Positions 1 through 7,062 of a stretch of DNA of 7,900 nt are shown here, piece after piece. Location of the stretch: assembly GCA_903934155.1 (NCBI GenBank), contig CAIZMS010000299.1:1-7900 (forward strand), given 5' to 3'. This DNA comes from an uncultured bacterium. Its GTDB lineage: Bacteria; Verrucomicrobiota; Kiritimatiellia; CAIKKV01; CAITUY01. The notes under the pieces are model-generated. The model made no database searches and was not told where the DNA came from. It was given only the letters and a program-made list of their open reading frames with translations. The position numbers and the translations under genes are program-made. Position 1 is the stretch's first letter. Each line of letters begins with the position of its first letter.

Positions 1-213
1 CATTTTCCCTTGGAATTCGGCGAAGGCATTTGTTGCCAACCACCAAACCTGCCCCTGAAGAACCGGCGAAAAATCTCCTGGAATCGCGTTCGTTACAAGC
101 ACCTTTCGACTCGTCCACCACTCGGGGGTCGCGACCGAAACCCCTGCCATCAGCCACACGGTGACGATATAAAACGCCAAAAGAACACGGGCTATGAGGA
201 TCGGTACGCTCAT
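1..213 (-). CDS. Secreted or membrane-anchored protein, N-terminal 71 residues only (WW...QGQ...LATNA type)
   Basis: The gene starts with ATG at 213 and stays open to the window edge, so only the first 71 residues are visible. Residues 1-28 form a hydrophobic export signal or anchor (MSVPILIARVLLAFYIVTVW...). Next comes TPEWW, a short variable stretch, then DFSPVLQGQVWWLATNAFAEF. I recall a similar pattern (paired Trp, then N/D-x-x-P-V-x-Q-G-Q, then LATNA) at the start of exported proteins of Kiritimatiellota/Verrucomicrobiota that have no assigned function; this was not checked by search. The start is well supported. It overlaps the stop of the YD gene as ATGA, and a full AGGAGG Shine-Dalgarno (plus-strand CCTCCT at 221-226) lies 7 bases upstream, inside the YD gene's Glu-Glu-Gly codons. 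It is therefore probably co-transcribed and coupled with that gene. The function is unknown, and what follows residue 71 cannot be judged. Confidence 0.75.
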   Translation of the reverse strand, partial: MSVPILIARVLLAFYIVTVWLMAGVSVATPEWWTSRKVLVTNAIPGDFSPVLQGQVWWLATNAFAEFQGKM

Positions 214-3200
214 GGCATTCCCTCCTCCAGCGCGGCCACATCATCCTCATTGATCCGGCCATCCCGATTCACGTCAGCCCGATTCAGGATATCAATCGGA
301 ACAGAAGGCATACTGCGATTGATTTCGGACACCCGGTTCAGGGCATCAAAGGCATAGAGAATGACATTTCCATTATCATCAATAACCTTTGTCCGGTTGC
401 CGTTAGGGTCATATTGATATCGTGTACGCTGCCCCAGTGGGTTCATCACTTCCACTGTGCGCCCGCACCGGTCATGCCGGGTTTCCGTGCGGTTGGCCAG
501 AGCATCAGTCACCGACACGACCTCATCAAAAATGTTAAAACAGGTTACCGTCCGATTTTCGAGAGGATCCACGTCTCCCGTTTTCCGTCCACTGGAATCG
601 TATTCCGTCCGCCAGACATTTCCCAGGTAATCGTGGGCGAAAATGGGGAGATTCCGGGAATCATACTGTGTGCTCCGGCTTCTCAAAATTTTCCCGGCGG
701 CATTCAGGGAAGCCGATTGAATCACATTTCCATTGGGATCATAGTCCAGAACGGTCACCCCGCCCGCCGCATCCGTAATCCGGCACGACCGACCTAGGGC
801 GTCGTATTCATAGCGCTGGGTCCGGCTCTCACAGCCGGAGCCGCTCACGCTCTTGTTTGTCAACTGCCCCGCCGCATCATAACTCATTAAGGTTCGGCGC
901 CCATTCGGGGCCGTTTCCTCGCACAATCGTCCAAGCGCGTCATACCGGTTTCTGGTGACATTGCCTTCAGCATCCTGAATGGCCGTCAGGCGACCTGCCC
1001 CATCATAGGAATGACGGGTTGAATCACCGCGCCGATTGGTTGTTCCCGTAATCCGCCCCAGCCGGTCATACATCACTGACGACGAATTTCCCAGCGCATC
1101 GATCGTTCGAATCAATCGGTTCAGTTCGTCGTATTCCATCCGGGTCGAATATCCCCGCCGGTCCGTGACTTTGATCTTGTTTCCATTCGCATCATATTGG
1201 CTCTCAATGGCATACCCGAGCGGATCAATGTCCCGAGTCATACGTCCCATGGGATCATATTCATACCGTGTCTGGCGGGCCTTACGATCCCCGGCCCCCA
1301 CGGTTTTGAGAATCAAGCGGCCAAACCCGTCATACCCTGATGTGGTTATTCTTCCAGATGGCATGGATTCCCGGATTCTATTTCCGCCTGCATCATAGGC
1401 AAAATAGAGAGTGTTTGAGGCAGGGTCAGTCACCGCTATCGTCCGGCCCAGTTTGTCGACCTGATAAACAATGCCGTTCCCGCGTTTATCATAGGCCACA
1501 AGCAGGTTTCCAAGGGCGTCATAGGCCTTTCGGGTATGATAGCCCAGAGCATCCGTCGTGTTGGTGACACGCCCCAGCCGGTCATAGGCAAAAATTGACG
1601 AGACCCCGTTCTTGTCCACCGTCGCGACACAATTCCCGGCGGCATCATAAACACGCGGTTCGGAATATCCGAGGGGATCCACCGTGCCAATCAACCGGCC
1701 CAGCCGATCATACTGGTATCGCGTGGTGTTGCCCAGTGAATCAGTTACACGCCTCTTCAAGTTATAGGCATCATAGGAGGAACGTGACACGCCACCCATG
1801 GCATCCGTGACAGAGACACTATTCCCCCGATCATCATAAGTTATGGAGGTCTGCCCGCCCAGGCCATCCACGGTGACCGTTTGACGATTCAACGTATCAT
1901 ACTGGTAATGCGTCACCGCACCACGGGGATCCATTCTGGCAATGCAATTACCGGCGGCATCATAGTCCCGGATCTCACAACCTCCGATCGGGTTGTATGA
2001 TCTCACCACCCGACCCAATGCATCATAAACCACCCGGGAGGTCGAAACAGAAGCCAGCCCAACCCCGGCCGTTTTATTGGTCATCCGCCCTGCGGCATCA
2101 TAGAACAGTGATGACACCAATCCCCTTGGATCAGTTTCCCTGATCTTATTGTCGTTTCCGTCATAAACCCATCGACCCTGCCCCCCAAGCGCATCCGTAA
2201 GACTGATAAGATTGCCGTACGCATCGTACTCAGAAACGGTAACGCCCCCCATTTTATCAATTAACCGGCAAAGTTTTCCATTGCCATCCAAAGCCTGCCG
2301 GGTCTGTCGCCCGGCCTCATCAACCGTATTGGTGACCCGCCCCAGCGCATCAGGAAAGAAGGCTTTGGCATACCCGAGCGCATTGGTTTCCGTGAGTACA
2401 TTCCCTTCGGCATCGTAGGTCCACGAAAAGGAATATCCCATCGGATCAGTTTCCCGAACCACCCGGCCCAGAAGATCCCGGAATGTGGAGCTGACACGGG
2501 CATCGGACAATCCTGCGCCGACCACCCTGTTGGTACGACGCCCGGCCGCATCCCATGCATATTCAGTAATCGCGCCTGAACCCTCGCGTTCCCTAACCTT
2601 ATTACCGAGTCTGTCATAATTTACCCAATGAACAGTCCCGAGTGAATCAGTTGTTGAAATGAGGCGCCGGTGAGTGTCGTACGACAGCAGCGTCGTGTTG
2701 CCCCGCCCGTCACGCGTGGCCACTTTCAGTCCTCGGGCATCATAGTCGCTCCAGTTCGTAACCGTAACGGCACCGAATCCCTTGATCACAGTGACTGGAC
2801 GGTTGGCCGCATCAAAGGAGGTTATTTCCCTGCTGACAAGCCCTCCACCCGCATCAAAGAGACTGATATTGGTGCGATTCCCTTCGGCATCGTAGTCTGT
2901 CTGAAGAATATTCCCAAGCGGATCGGTTTCCCGAATCACGCGCCCTGAGGAATCGTAGTCAGTGACATACACCCTGGCGTCCTGCCGTCCAGCCCCAATG
3001 ACCTTTCGGGTCATCCGATTAAGGGCATCATAGGTATATGTCGCCGTAACAGGCTCCGGAACCTCGTCCTGCAGGCATCCTGGAAAACCCGCTGCGTGCC
3101 GTGTTTCGGTGAGTAGATTTCCGTTTTCATCGTAGGCCTTCTCGATCCGATTCCCTCCGGCGTCAATACTGGTAACCGGCTGGTTGTTACCATCATAAGC

Positions 3201-5987
3201 CATGGTTGTCGCATTGCCCCGGCGGTCGAAATGAAGAATGACATTCCCCCGTCCATCGCAATAATTCTCAGCGACCTGTCCGAGCGAATTCCCTATCCGA
3301 ACAGGATTATCATCCAAATCATAGGAAGTTAGGGTAGTCCCGCCAAGTTTGTCAGTTAGGCAAGTCGGTCGTCCTGTCGCATCATATTCCGTCACCTCCC
3401 GATTTCCACACGGATCCGTCATTTCCACAGGCAATCCGCGGCCATCATACATGAACCGCGTGGTCGTCTCTTCCCGTGTTCCTGAGGATTTGACACAGGC
3501 CGTCAACCGGCCATTACGATCATGCGCGAACCGGGATACAACCCCGGTCTCATCGCATTCACTTTCCTTCCAACCGGCCTTGTTAAAGCTCGCATGTCGA
3601 CTCAATCCGAAAGAATCGGTGATACGCACGCAATTCCCGTAGCGATCATAGTCATATACAGTCTCATACCCGCGCTTGTTCCGAGTTGCCAAAATATGAA
3701 CCCCATTGGTGTCATACCGCGTTGTTTCAACGTTTCCGTTCGGATCGGTTGCTCGTATTGAATTTCCGAATGCGTCATAATCAAGGGTAGCGGTCTGACC
3801 CAATGCATCGGTGGTTTTAATGAGGCGGCCACACCCGTCATAGACCATGGTTGTGACCCTTCCCAGGGCATCCCAACTTTGGATCAATTTGTTGAAAACG
3901 GAGTCATATTCATATCGGCGGATATGTCCTTCGGGATTTCTCCAAGAAATCAGGTTGCCCCGAACATCATATGCGAATTGATGCACAGCCCCGCCACGGG
4001 CCGTGGAGATCACATTGTGGGACAAATCATAAAAATAGAACGTGTCAGCAGGATCACTCCCGGGGTCAAAATGGCGGTACCGGACTTGTAAAGTCATTCC
4101 ATCAATCCAGACATTCGCCGAATTGGTTGAGCCTGCGGGAAGCAATATTCGCGCGGTGAGGTTGCTGATATCCGCCCAAGTCCACCGGCTCCGGTCACCT
4201 GTAATATTGAGCGCAACCGATTGGACATTGGTTGCGACCCAGTTGGTGGACATCATCCCCATTCCCGAAAGGCAAACCCTATTTGTACTCAGGCCCCGGA
4301 CGGATAAGATCACCTGCACAATCTCATTGCTCATGCCGGGCACATTGAAACCCCAGTTGGATGCCTGCAGATAACTGTTCGTGCCAAGAGCAGAATTGTG
4401 AGCCATCAGGCTGTCTGTCTCGCCCGCCGCGCACTCGATGTTCTCCCAGCGCGATGTCTGGGGCGACGTGACGGATTGCGCAGCATGCCCGGCAACCAGG
4501 TTTACCCCATCACTCTCCTGATAGGTTAATTCACCTTCCCGAAGATAAACCTGACTGATGTCGTTCGAGGCGTTATAGACAACGCCCTGAATGCACTTCG
4601 TTCCGGGCATGTAGGAATAGGTTGTCCCCTTGAGGTAGAGATAACACACCGCATTGCTGATCCCGCCGGACACCTCCCCGTCGCGGTAGCGCCAGACCCG
4701 GTCTGGCGTACTGTTCGTGGTATGATAGTCGATGGCGACCGAATGTCCCTCAGGGTCGGTCCGGATGGTCATATTGTGGCTGAGCTCCGGCGCCGTCTGA
4801 TCCCTGGCATAGGTGTAGCGAACGACATCGCCAAGCACATTGGTCACACCGACCAGATCATCGCCCTCATACACATAGCTGACTCGCCGCCCGAGACGAT
4901 CCGTAACGGCTGTCACTTTGGCGTCCGGGTGGCTGTTCTCATAACTCAGGCCGATGGACTGATGCATGGCATCCGCAATATGCGCCAACCGCCCCTGCTG
5001 ATCGTAGTGGAACGACAGGGCATTCCCATTGGCATCGGTCTTGCGCAATAATTTCCCGTCCAACTCGAAAGCGATCTCAGTCCGGTTCTTGTTCAGAATC
5101 CGATATTCCCCATTCGTTTTGATGACCTCAAAGGTGGTTCCAGGCAGGTATTTGTATTCGCCGCTGGCGTTCCGGGTATAGGTGACGCCTACATGGACAG
5201 CATCCACAATCGCGTCCATTTCCACATTTTGAAAGCAGGACGCCAACTCGACGCGGGCCTGTATGGCGTTCAGATCGGACCAGGTCCAGGAGGCTCGATC
5301 CGGGGTGATATCAATCGAGTCAAAATCATACGCACGATGCCCCCACAGCACAGAGCGGGCGCCGCCCGCCGAAAGCTTCAGGCTGACTGCATACTGGGGA
5401 TGGTCGGAGTCATAGGCGGTCGCCCCAATCGACGCCAGATCCACCTGTAGAATGGTTGAGACGCCTTCCGGCGACTGAAAATTCCACCCTCCAACAACCA
5501 GCGGCTGAAGCGATCCGATCGGCCCATAGTAATGAGCCACATTGCCGTAACCGCCTATGGCGTCCGGCGCCCCCGTCGCCATCTCCCCACCACTCCACCC
5601 CGGCGCACTGAGACATACCCGGGCATACGCACTGGTGTAGGACACATCGGGGAAAATGGGAATCGTCGTGTCGCCGGAGACGTAGTTGATGACCAGATCT
5701 CCTGGAAATTCAAGATGATCGGCATGATTCCAGGACCAGCCGTACCCGAAAATACTTTTAGCTTCCCGCCGACTTCTGTAATTCCGTCCCACCTCAAGCA
5801 GCATTCCGCGCGACTTCAGGGATAGATCCGGGCCTTCCCGCTGCACCAGCTCACCCGACGCCATTTCCACGGGAACAGACTTGAATCGCTTGATCGACAC
5901 CGCTGACGGTGCCGCCTGCGGGGCGGAAAAGGCAGAACTCCACGCCCCAGCAGCACAAAACACAAAATACAAGCAAGCCCTTTTCAT
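210..5987 (-). CDS. Giant secreted RHS/YD-repeat shell protein, 1925 residues, no RHS core end or toxin tip
   Basis: This is an exported YD-repeat protein. Residues 1 to about 24 (MKRACLYFVFCAAGAWSSAFSA) are a signal peptide, which is why I start at 5987 and not at the in-frame ATG at 6041. No Shine-Dalgarno is visible, and the preceding stop lies only 7 bases away, which suggests coupling. Residues 35-92 resemble the DUF6531-type opening of RHS proteins (SGELVQREGPDLSLKSRG, then GYGWSWNHADHLE). About five degenerate YD units (roughly 312-427) follow one unrecognised beta domain (117-272). A second copy of that domain (504-639) precedes about 57 further units of the form YDxxGxxxxxTDxxGN, period about 21, to about residue 1892. 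In related proteins such repeats wind into a hollow beta shell. The usual RHS core end (DPxGxxDGxNxYxYxxNxP) and a variable toxin tip are absent. Instead the protein ends with DVNRDGRINEDD, a dockerin/EF-hand-like calcium loop. The substrate, cargo or partner is unknown. Confidence 0.93.
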   Translation of the reverse strand: MKRACLYFVFCAAGAWSSAFSAPQAAPSAVSIKRFKSVPVEMASGELVQREGPDLSLKSRGMLLEVGRNYRSRREAKSIFGYGWSWNHADHLEFPGDLVINYVSGDTTIPIFPDVSYTSAYARVCLSAPGWSGGEMATGAPDAIGGYGNVAHYYGPIGSLQPLVVGGWNFQSPEGVSTILQVDLASIGATAYDSDHPQYAVSLKLSAGGARSVLWGHRAYDFDSIDITPDRASWTWSDLNAIQARVELASCFQNVEMDAIVDAVHVGVTYTRNASGEYKYLPGTTFEVIKTNGEYRILNKNRTEIAFELDGKLLRKTDANGNALSFHYDQQGRLAHIADAMHQSIGLSYENSHPDAKVTAVTDRLGRRVSYVYEGDDLVGVTNVLGDVVRYTYARDQTAPELSHNMTIRTDPEGHSVAIDYHTTNSTPDRVWRYRDGEVSGGISNAVCYLYLKGTTYSYMPGTKCIQGVVYNASNDISQVYLREGELTYQESDGVNLVAGHAAQSVTSPQTSRWENIECAAGETDSLMAHNSALGTNSYLQASNWGFNVPGMSNEIVQVILSVRGLSTNRVCLSGMGMMSTNWVATNVQSVALNITGDRSRWTWADISNLTARILLPAGSTNSANVWIDGMTLQVRYRHFDPGSDPADTFYFYDLSHNVISTARGGAVHQFAYDVRGNLISWRNPEGHIRRYEYDSVFNKLIQSWDALGRVTTMVYDGCGRLIKTTDALGQTATLDYDAFGNSIRATDPNGNVETTRYDTNGVHILATRNKRGYETVYDYDRYGNCVRITDSFGLSRHASFNKAGWKESECDETGVVSRFAHDRNGRLTACVKSSGTREETTTRFMYDGRGLPVEMTDPCGNREVTEYDATGRPTCLTDKLGGTTLTSYDLDDNPVRIGNSLGQVAENYCDGRGNVILHFDRRGNATTMAYDGNNQPVTSIDAGGNRIEKAYDENGNLLTETRHAAGFPGCLQDEVPEPVTATYTYDALNRMTRKVIGAGRQDARVYVTDYDSSGRVIRETDPLGNILQTDYDAEGNRTNISLFDAGGGLVSREITSFDAANRPVTVIKGFGAVTVTNWSDYDARGLKVATRDGRGNTTLLSYDTHRRLISTTDSLGTVHWVNYDRLGNKVREREGSGAITEYAWDAAGRRTNRVVGAGLSDARVSSTFRDLLGRVVRETDPMGYSFSWTYDAEGNVLTETNALGYAKAFFPDALGRVTNTVDEAGRQTRQALDGNGKLCRLIDKMGGVTVSEYDAYGNLISLTDALGGQGRWVYDGNDNKIRETDPRGLVSSLFYDAAGRMTNKTAGVGLASVSTSRVVYDALGRVVRSYNPIGGCEIRDYDAAGNCIARMDPRGAVTHYQYDTLNRQTVTVDGLGGQTSITYDDRGNSVSVTDAMGGVSRSSYDAYNLKRRVTDSLGNTTRYQYDRLGRLIGTVDPLGYSEPRVYDAAGNCVATVDKNGVSSIFAYDRLGRVTNTTDALGYHTRKAYDALGNLLVAYDKRGNGIVYQVDKLGRTIAVTDPASNTLYFAYDAGGNRIRESMPSGRITTSGYDGFGRLILKTVGAGDRKARQTRYEYDPMGRMTRDIDPLGYAIESQYDANGNKIKVTDRRGYSTRMEYDELNRLIRTIDALGNSSSVMYDRLGRITGTTNRRGDSTRHSYDGAGRLTAIQDAEGNVTRNRYDALGRLCEETAPNGRRTLMSYDAAGQLTNKSVSGSGCESRTQRYEYDALGRSCRITDAAGGVTVLDYDPNGNVIQSASLNAAGKILRSRSTQYDSRNLPIFAHDYLGNVWRTEYDSSGRKTGDVDPLENRTVTCFNIFDEVVSVTDALANRTETRHDRCGRTVEVMNPLGQRTRYQYDPNGNRTKVIDDNGNVILYAFDALNRVSEINRSMPSVPIDILNRADVNRDGRINEDDVAALEEGMP
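220..228 (-). promoter_or_regulatory. Strong ribosome binding site inside the end of the YD gene
   Basis: Minus-strand GGAGGAGGG contains the full AGGAGG consensus, with 7 bases to the ATG at 213. It is encoded by the Glu-Glu-Gly codons near the YD protein's end. It contrasts with the YD gene itself, which has no visible Shine-Dalgarno, and suggests the next protein is made at a higher or independent rate. Confidence 0.75.
312..4049 (-). repeat. Main YD-repeat array, about 57 units of about 63 bases
   Basis: Counting the Tyr-Asp turn in each unit gives about 57 consecutive units, typically YDxxGNxxxxTDxxGN or YDxLGRxxxxTDxxGG. Most are 20-21 residues. Several carry an extra four to five residues with a VGAG-type insert. 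At DNA level the plus strand shows recurring GGCATCATA and GGCGTCATA every 60-66 bases. Units are diverged at the third codon positions, so the array is old and not a recent tandem expansion. Confidence 0.9.
4071..4502 (-). other. WTW beta domain, copy 2 in the YD protein
   Basis: This copy interrupts the YD repeats after the fifth unit. Its landmarks are SNWGFNVPGM, NEIVQVILSVRG, SVALNITGDRSRWTWADI, TARILL and VWIDGMTLQVRY, in the same order and similar spacing as copy 1. The shared pattern is W-x-F-x-x-P, I-x-Q-V-x-L, IT-x-DR-x-x-WTW-x-D, AR-x-x-L and a final D-x-x-x-V-x-Y strand. Confidence 0.7.
5172..5639 (-). other. WTW beta domain, copy 1 in the YD protein
   Basis: This segment lies between the DUF6531-like opening and the first YD units. 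Its landmarks are GGWNFQSPEG, STILQVDLASIG, DSIDITPDRASWTWSDL, QARVEL and IVDAVHVGVTY. Alternating hydrophobic strands suggest a beta sandwich. I do not recognise a named family. A second diverged copy occurs at 4071-4502. Confidence 0.7.
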
Positions 5988-5994
5988 AGAATCG

Positions 5995-6261
5995 TTACGG
6001 TGCCGCCCGGTTTGTGTAGGGCCCCATGGAAAGATCGCCATGCGGGACGAGTTCCTGAATCTCTGCCTTCTGAATAGTCGCCTGCCCGGATATAAAGAGA
6101 TTCGTCAGTGAAAATGTGGCGCTCGTAAGTTGCCCCTGCACTGTTAGATTGGTTTTTACCGTCAGATTTCCCTCCACAGTCAATTCCCCGGCACGAGAGT
6201 CGCTCCCCCCGCAAACCGCCATAGCCGCGCACAACCCGCCCACTAGAAGTTCTTTTGCCAT
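5995..6261 (-). CDS. Small secreted beta-repeat protein, 88 residues
   Basis: I do not recognise a named family. The N-terminus MAKELLVGGLCAAMAVCGGSDSRA reads as a signal peptide with a good cleavage site after SRA. A lipoprotein Cys is less likely because Val precedes the only candidate Cys. The mature protein opens with six-residue repeats (LTVEGN, LTVKTN, LTVQGQ, then LTSATF, SLTNLF, ISGQAT), as in short parallel beta-helix or beta-roll coils. It ends HGDLSMGPYTNRAAP, rich in Gly, Pro and Asn. Three ATGs lie in tandem (6267, 6264, 6261). I chose the third because GGGAG (plus strand 6269-6273) sits 7 bases before it, against 1 base before the first. The frame stays open to 6327 but there it overlaps the upstream gene. 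The stop is 7 bases from the YD gene start, so the two are very likely translated from one message. It could be a cap, linker or chaperone-like partner of the YD shell. That is inference from position only. Confidence 0.7.
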   Translation of the reverse strand: MAKELLVGGLCAAMAVCGGSDSRAGELTVEGNLTVKTNLTVQGQLTSATFSLTNLFISGQATIQKAEIQELVPHGDLSMGPYTNRAAP

Positions 6262-6268
6262 CATCATT

Positions 6269-6277
6269 CTCCCACCC
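6269..6277 (-). promoter_or_regulatory. Ribosome binding site choosing among three tandem ATGs
   Basis: Minus-strand GGGTGGGAG lies directly before ATGATGATG. The GGGAG core is 1, 4 and 7 bases from the first, second and third ATG, which favours the third (6261). The difference is only two residues of the signal peptide. Confidence 0.55.
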
Positions 6278-6283
6278 TTTTGT

Positions 6284-6964
6284 TCATGGTCGCAGGATGA
6301 CCTCACCCTGGGGACACAACACCACACTCTTCCTTCCTAGACTCAACATCGACTCCACAAATATTGCCCCGCCTTGCAAAGCGATTGTGTCCCCGCCATA
6401 AGCAACGCCATATGTCGCACTGAGGCTCCGCTTGGGCCCATGCCCAGAGCCATAAATCCCAGACAGACCGTCATAAGCGTCATCCCCGATATCGGAATTG
6501 GCATAGAGTCGCATCACACCACTTCCACCGCTGGAGGGATCGGTACCCCGCACAATTTCAGCACCATCGGGAATTCCATCCAAATCCGTATCCGGCAGCG
6601 CAGGATTGGTCCGATAGATCAGACTTTCGCGGGCATCGGGAATACCATCCGAATCCGTATCAATCCCGGCATCGCCAACAAGGTAGAATCGCGCCTGGAA
6701 TTGACCGGCACCGGAATCCAGCCACGATAACGCATTAGTACCTGCGGTGACCCGGTCTTGCGACACCATCAACCACCCCCCCAAGATCAGATTGGTGCAG
6801 GCGAACAGGTCGAGGCGATTGGAAAAGCCATCGGGATATCGGACATGCAGCCGGATATCGCCGCCCTCGTTCTGAATTTCCAAAAACAAAAGGCCTGAAG
6901 TTTCCGCTCGCGATAGCGGAAGAGCAACGAACATGAATATTATAACCACGCCTTTCATCAGCAT
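6284..6964 (-). CDS. Secreted protein with two DTDxDGIPD calcium repeats and a one-rung beta-helix-like end, 226 residues
   Basis: Residues 1-20 (MLMKGVVIIFMFVALPLSRA) are a signal peptide, with cleavage likely after SRA. Residues 45-98 form a small beta-rich domain (FSNRLDLFACTN...GGWL...LSWLDSGAGQFQARFYLVGDA), similar in style to domains that precede calcium repeats in PVC-group exported proteins. Residues 102-113 (DTDSDGIPDARE) and 125-136 (DTDLDGIPDGAE) are thrombospondin-type-3-like calcium repeats 23 residues apart. Residues 151-226 (RLYANSDIGDDAYDGLS, GHGPKRSLSATYG, YGGDTIALQGG, then CPQGEVILRP) look like the beginning of a right-handed beta-helix of the DUF1565 kind, but the protein stops after about one rung. 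The stop is a normal TGA, and the next gene follows with its own ribosome site, so this may be the natural length. The start at 6964 has GAGG 5 bases upstream. It is the first gene of the presumed operon. An extracellular calcium-stabilised role is inferred. Confidence 0.82.
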   Translation of the reverse strand: MLMKGVVIIFMFVALPLSRAETSGLLFLEIQNEGGDIRLHVRYPDGFSNRLDLFACTNLILGGWLMVSQDRVTAGTNALSWLDSGAGQFQARFYLVGDAGIDTDSDGIPDARESLIYRTNPALPDTDLDGIPDGAEIVRGTDPSSGGSGVMRLYANSDIGDDAYDGLSGIYGSGHGPKRSLSATYGVAYGGDTIALQGGAIFVESMLSLGRKSVVLCPQGEVILRP

Positions 6965-7033
6965 TACATCCTCTTTCTCAAACAGAGACCCACCCTGTTA
7001 AATCAGCAGAACACTGCCTTTAAATCAGAACGC

Positions 7034-7062
7034 GTAATACTAGCTTGTTATTAGCTAGTCAA
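7034..7062 (-). promoter_or_regulatory. Candidate sigma70-type promoter of the surface-protein operon
   Basis: On the minus strand TTGACT (7062-7057) is followed after exactly 17 bases by TATTAC (7039-7034). The -35 box matches the consensus at 5 of 6 positions and the -10 box at 4 of 6, with a poor last base. Transcription would begin near 7027, giving a leader of roughly 63 bases before the ATG at 6964. No other comparably good pair was seen between the transposase and the operon. Consensus rules from model bacteria may not transfer fully to this lineage. Confidence 0.5.
7039..7059. promoter_or_regulatory. Inverted repeat filling the promoter spacer, operator-like
   Basis: ACTAGCT (7039-7045) and its exact reverse complement AGCTAGT (7053-7059) flank a 7-base centre TGTTATT. 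The repeat overlaps the last bases of both the -35 and -10 candidates, the classic place for a repressor or a spacer-binding activator. A second small inverted repeat, AACTA-TTATT-TAGTT, lies at 7061-7075 beside it and shares the TTATT centre. No regulator gene is visible nearby, so the role is inferred. Confidence 0.4.

Noticed and set aside
312..4049. CRISPR array suggested by regular 60-66 base repetition on the plus strand
   Set aside because: The period comes from YD codons. Repeated parts are short and diverged, there are no unique spacers between identical repeats, and the whole stretch is one open reading frame.
10..5825. Many plus-strand and other-frame open frames of 60-130 codons opposite the YD gene
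   Set aside because: They lie antisense to a clear protein family, lack family motifs and are shadows produced by the repetitive coding pattern.
210..6041. Polymorphic toxin with immunity gene
   Set aside because: There is no RHS core cleavage site, no variable C-terminal domain after the repeats, and the next gene begins with an export signal, unlike a cytoplasmic immunity protein.
5988..6041. Upstream start of the YD gene at 6041
   Set aside because: It would add 18 polar residues ahead of a clear signal peptide and overlap the end of the 88-residue gene. The ATG at 5987 begins the signal peptide directly.
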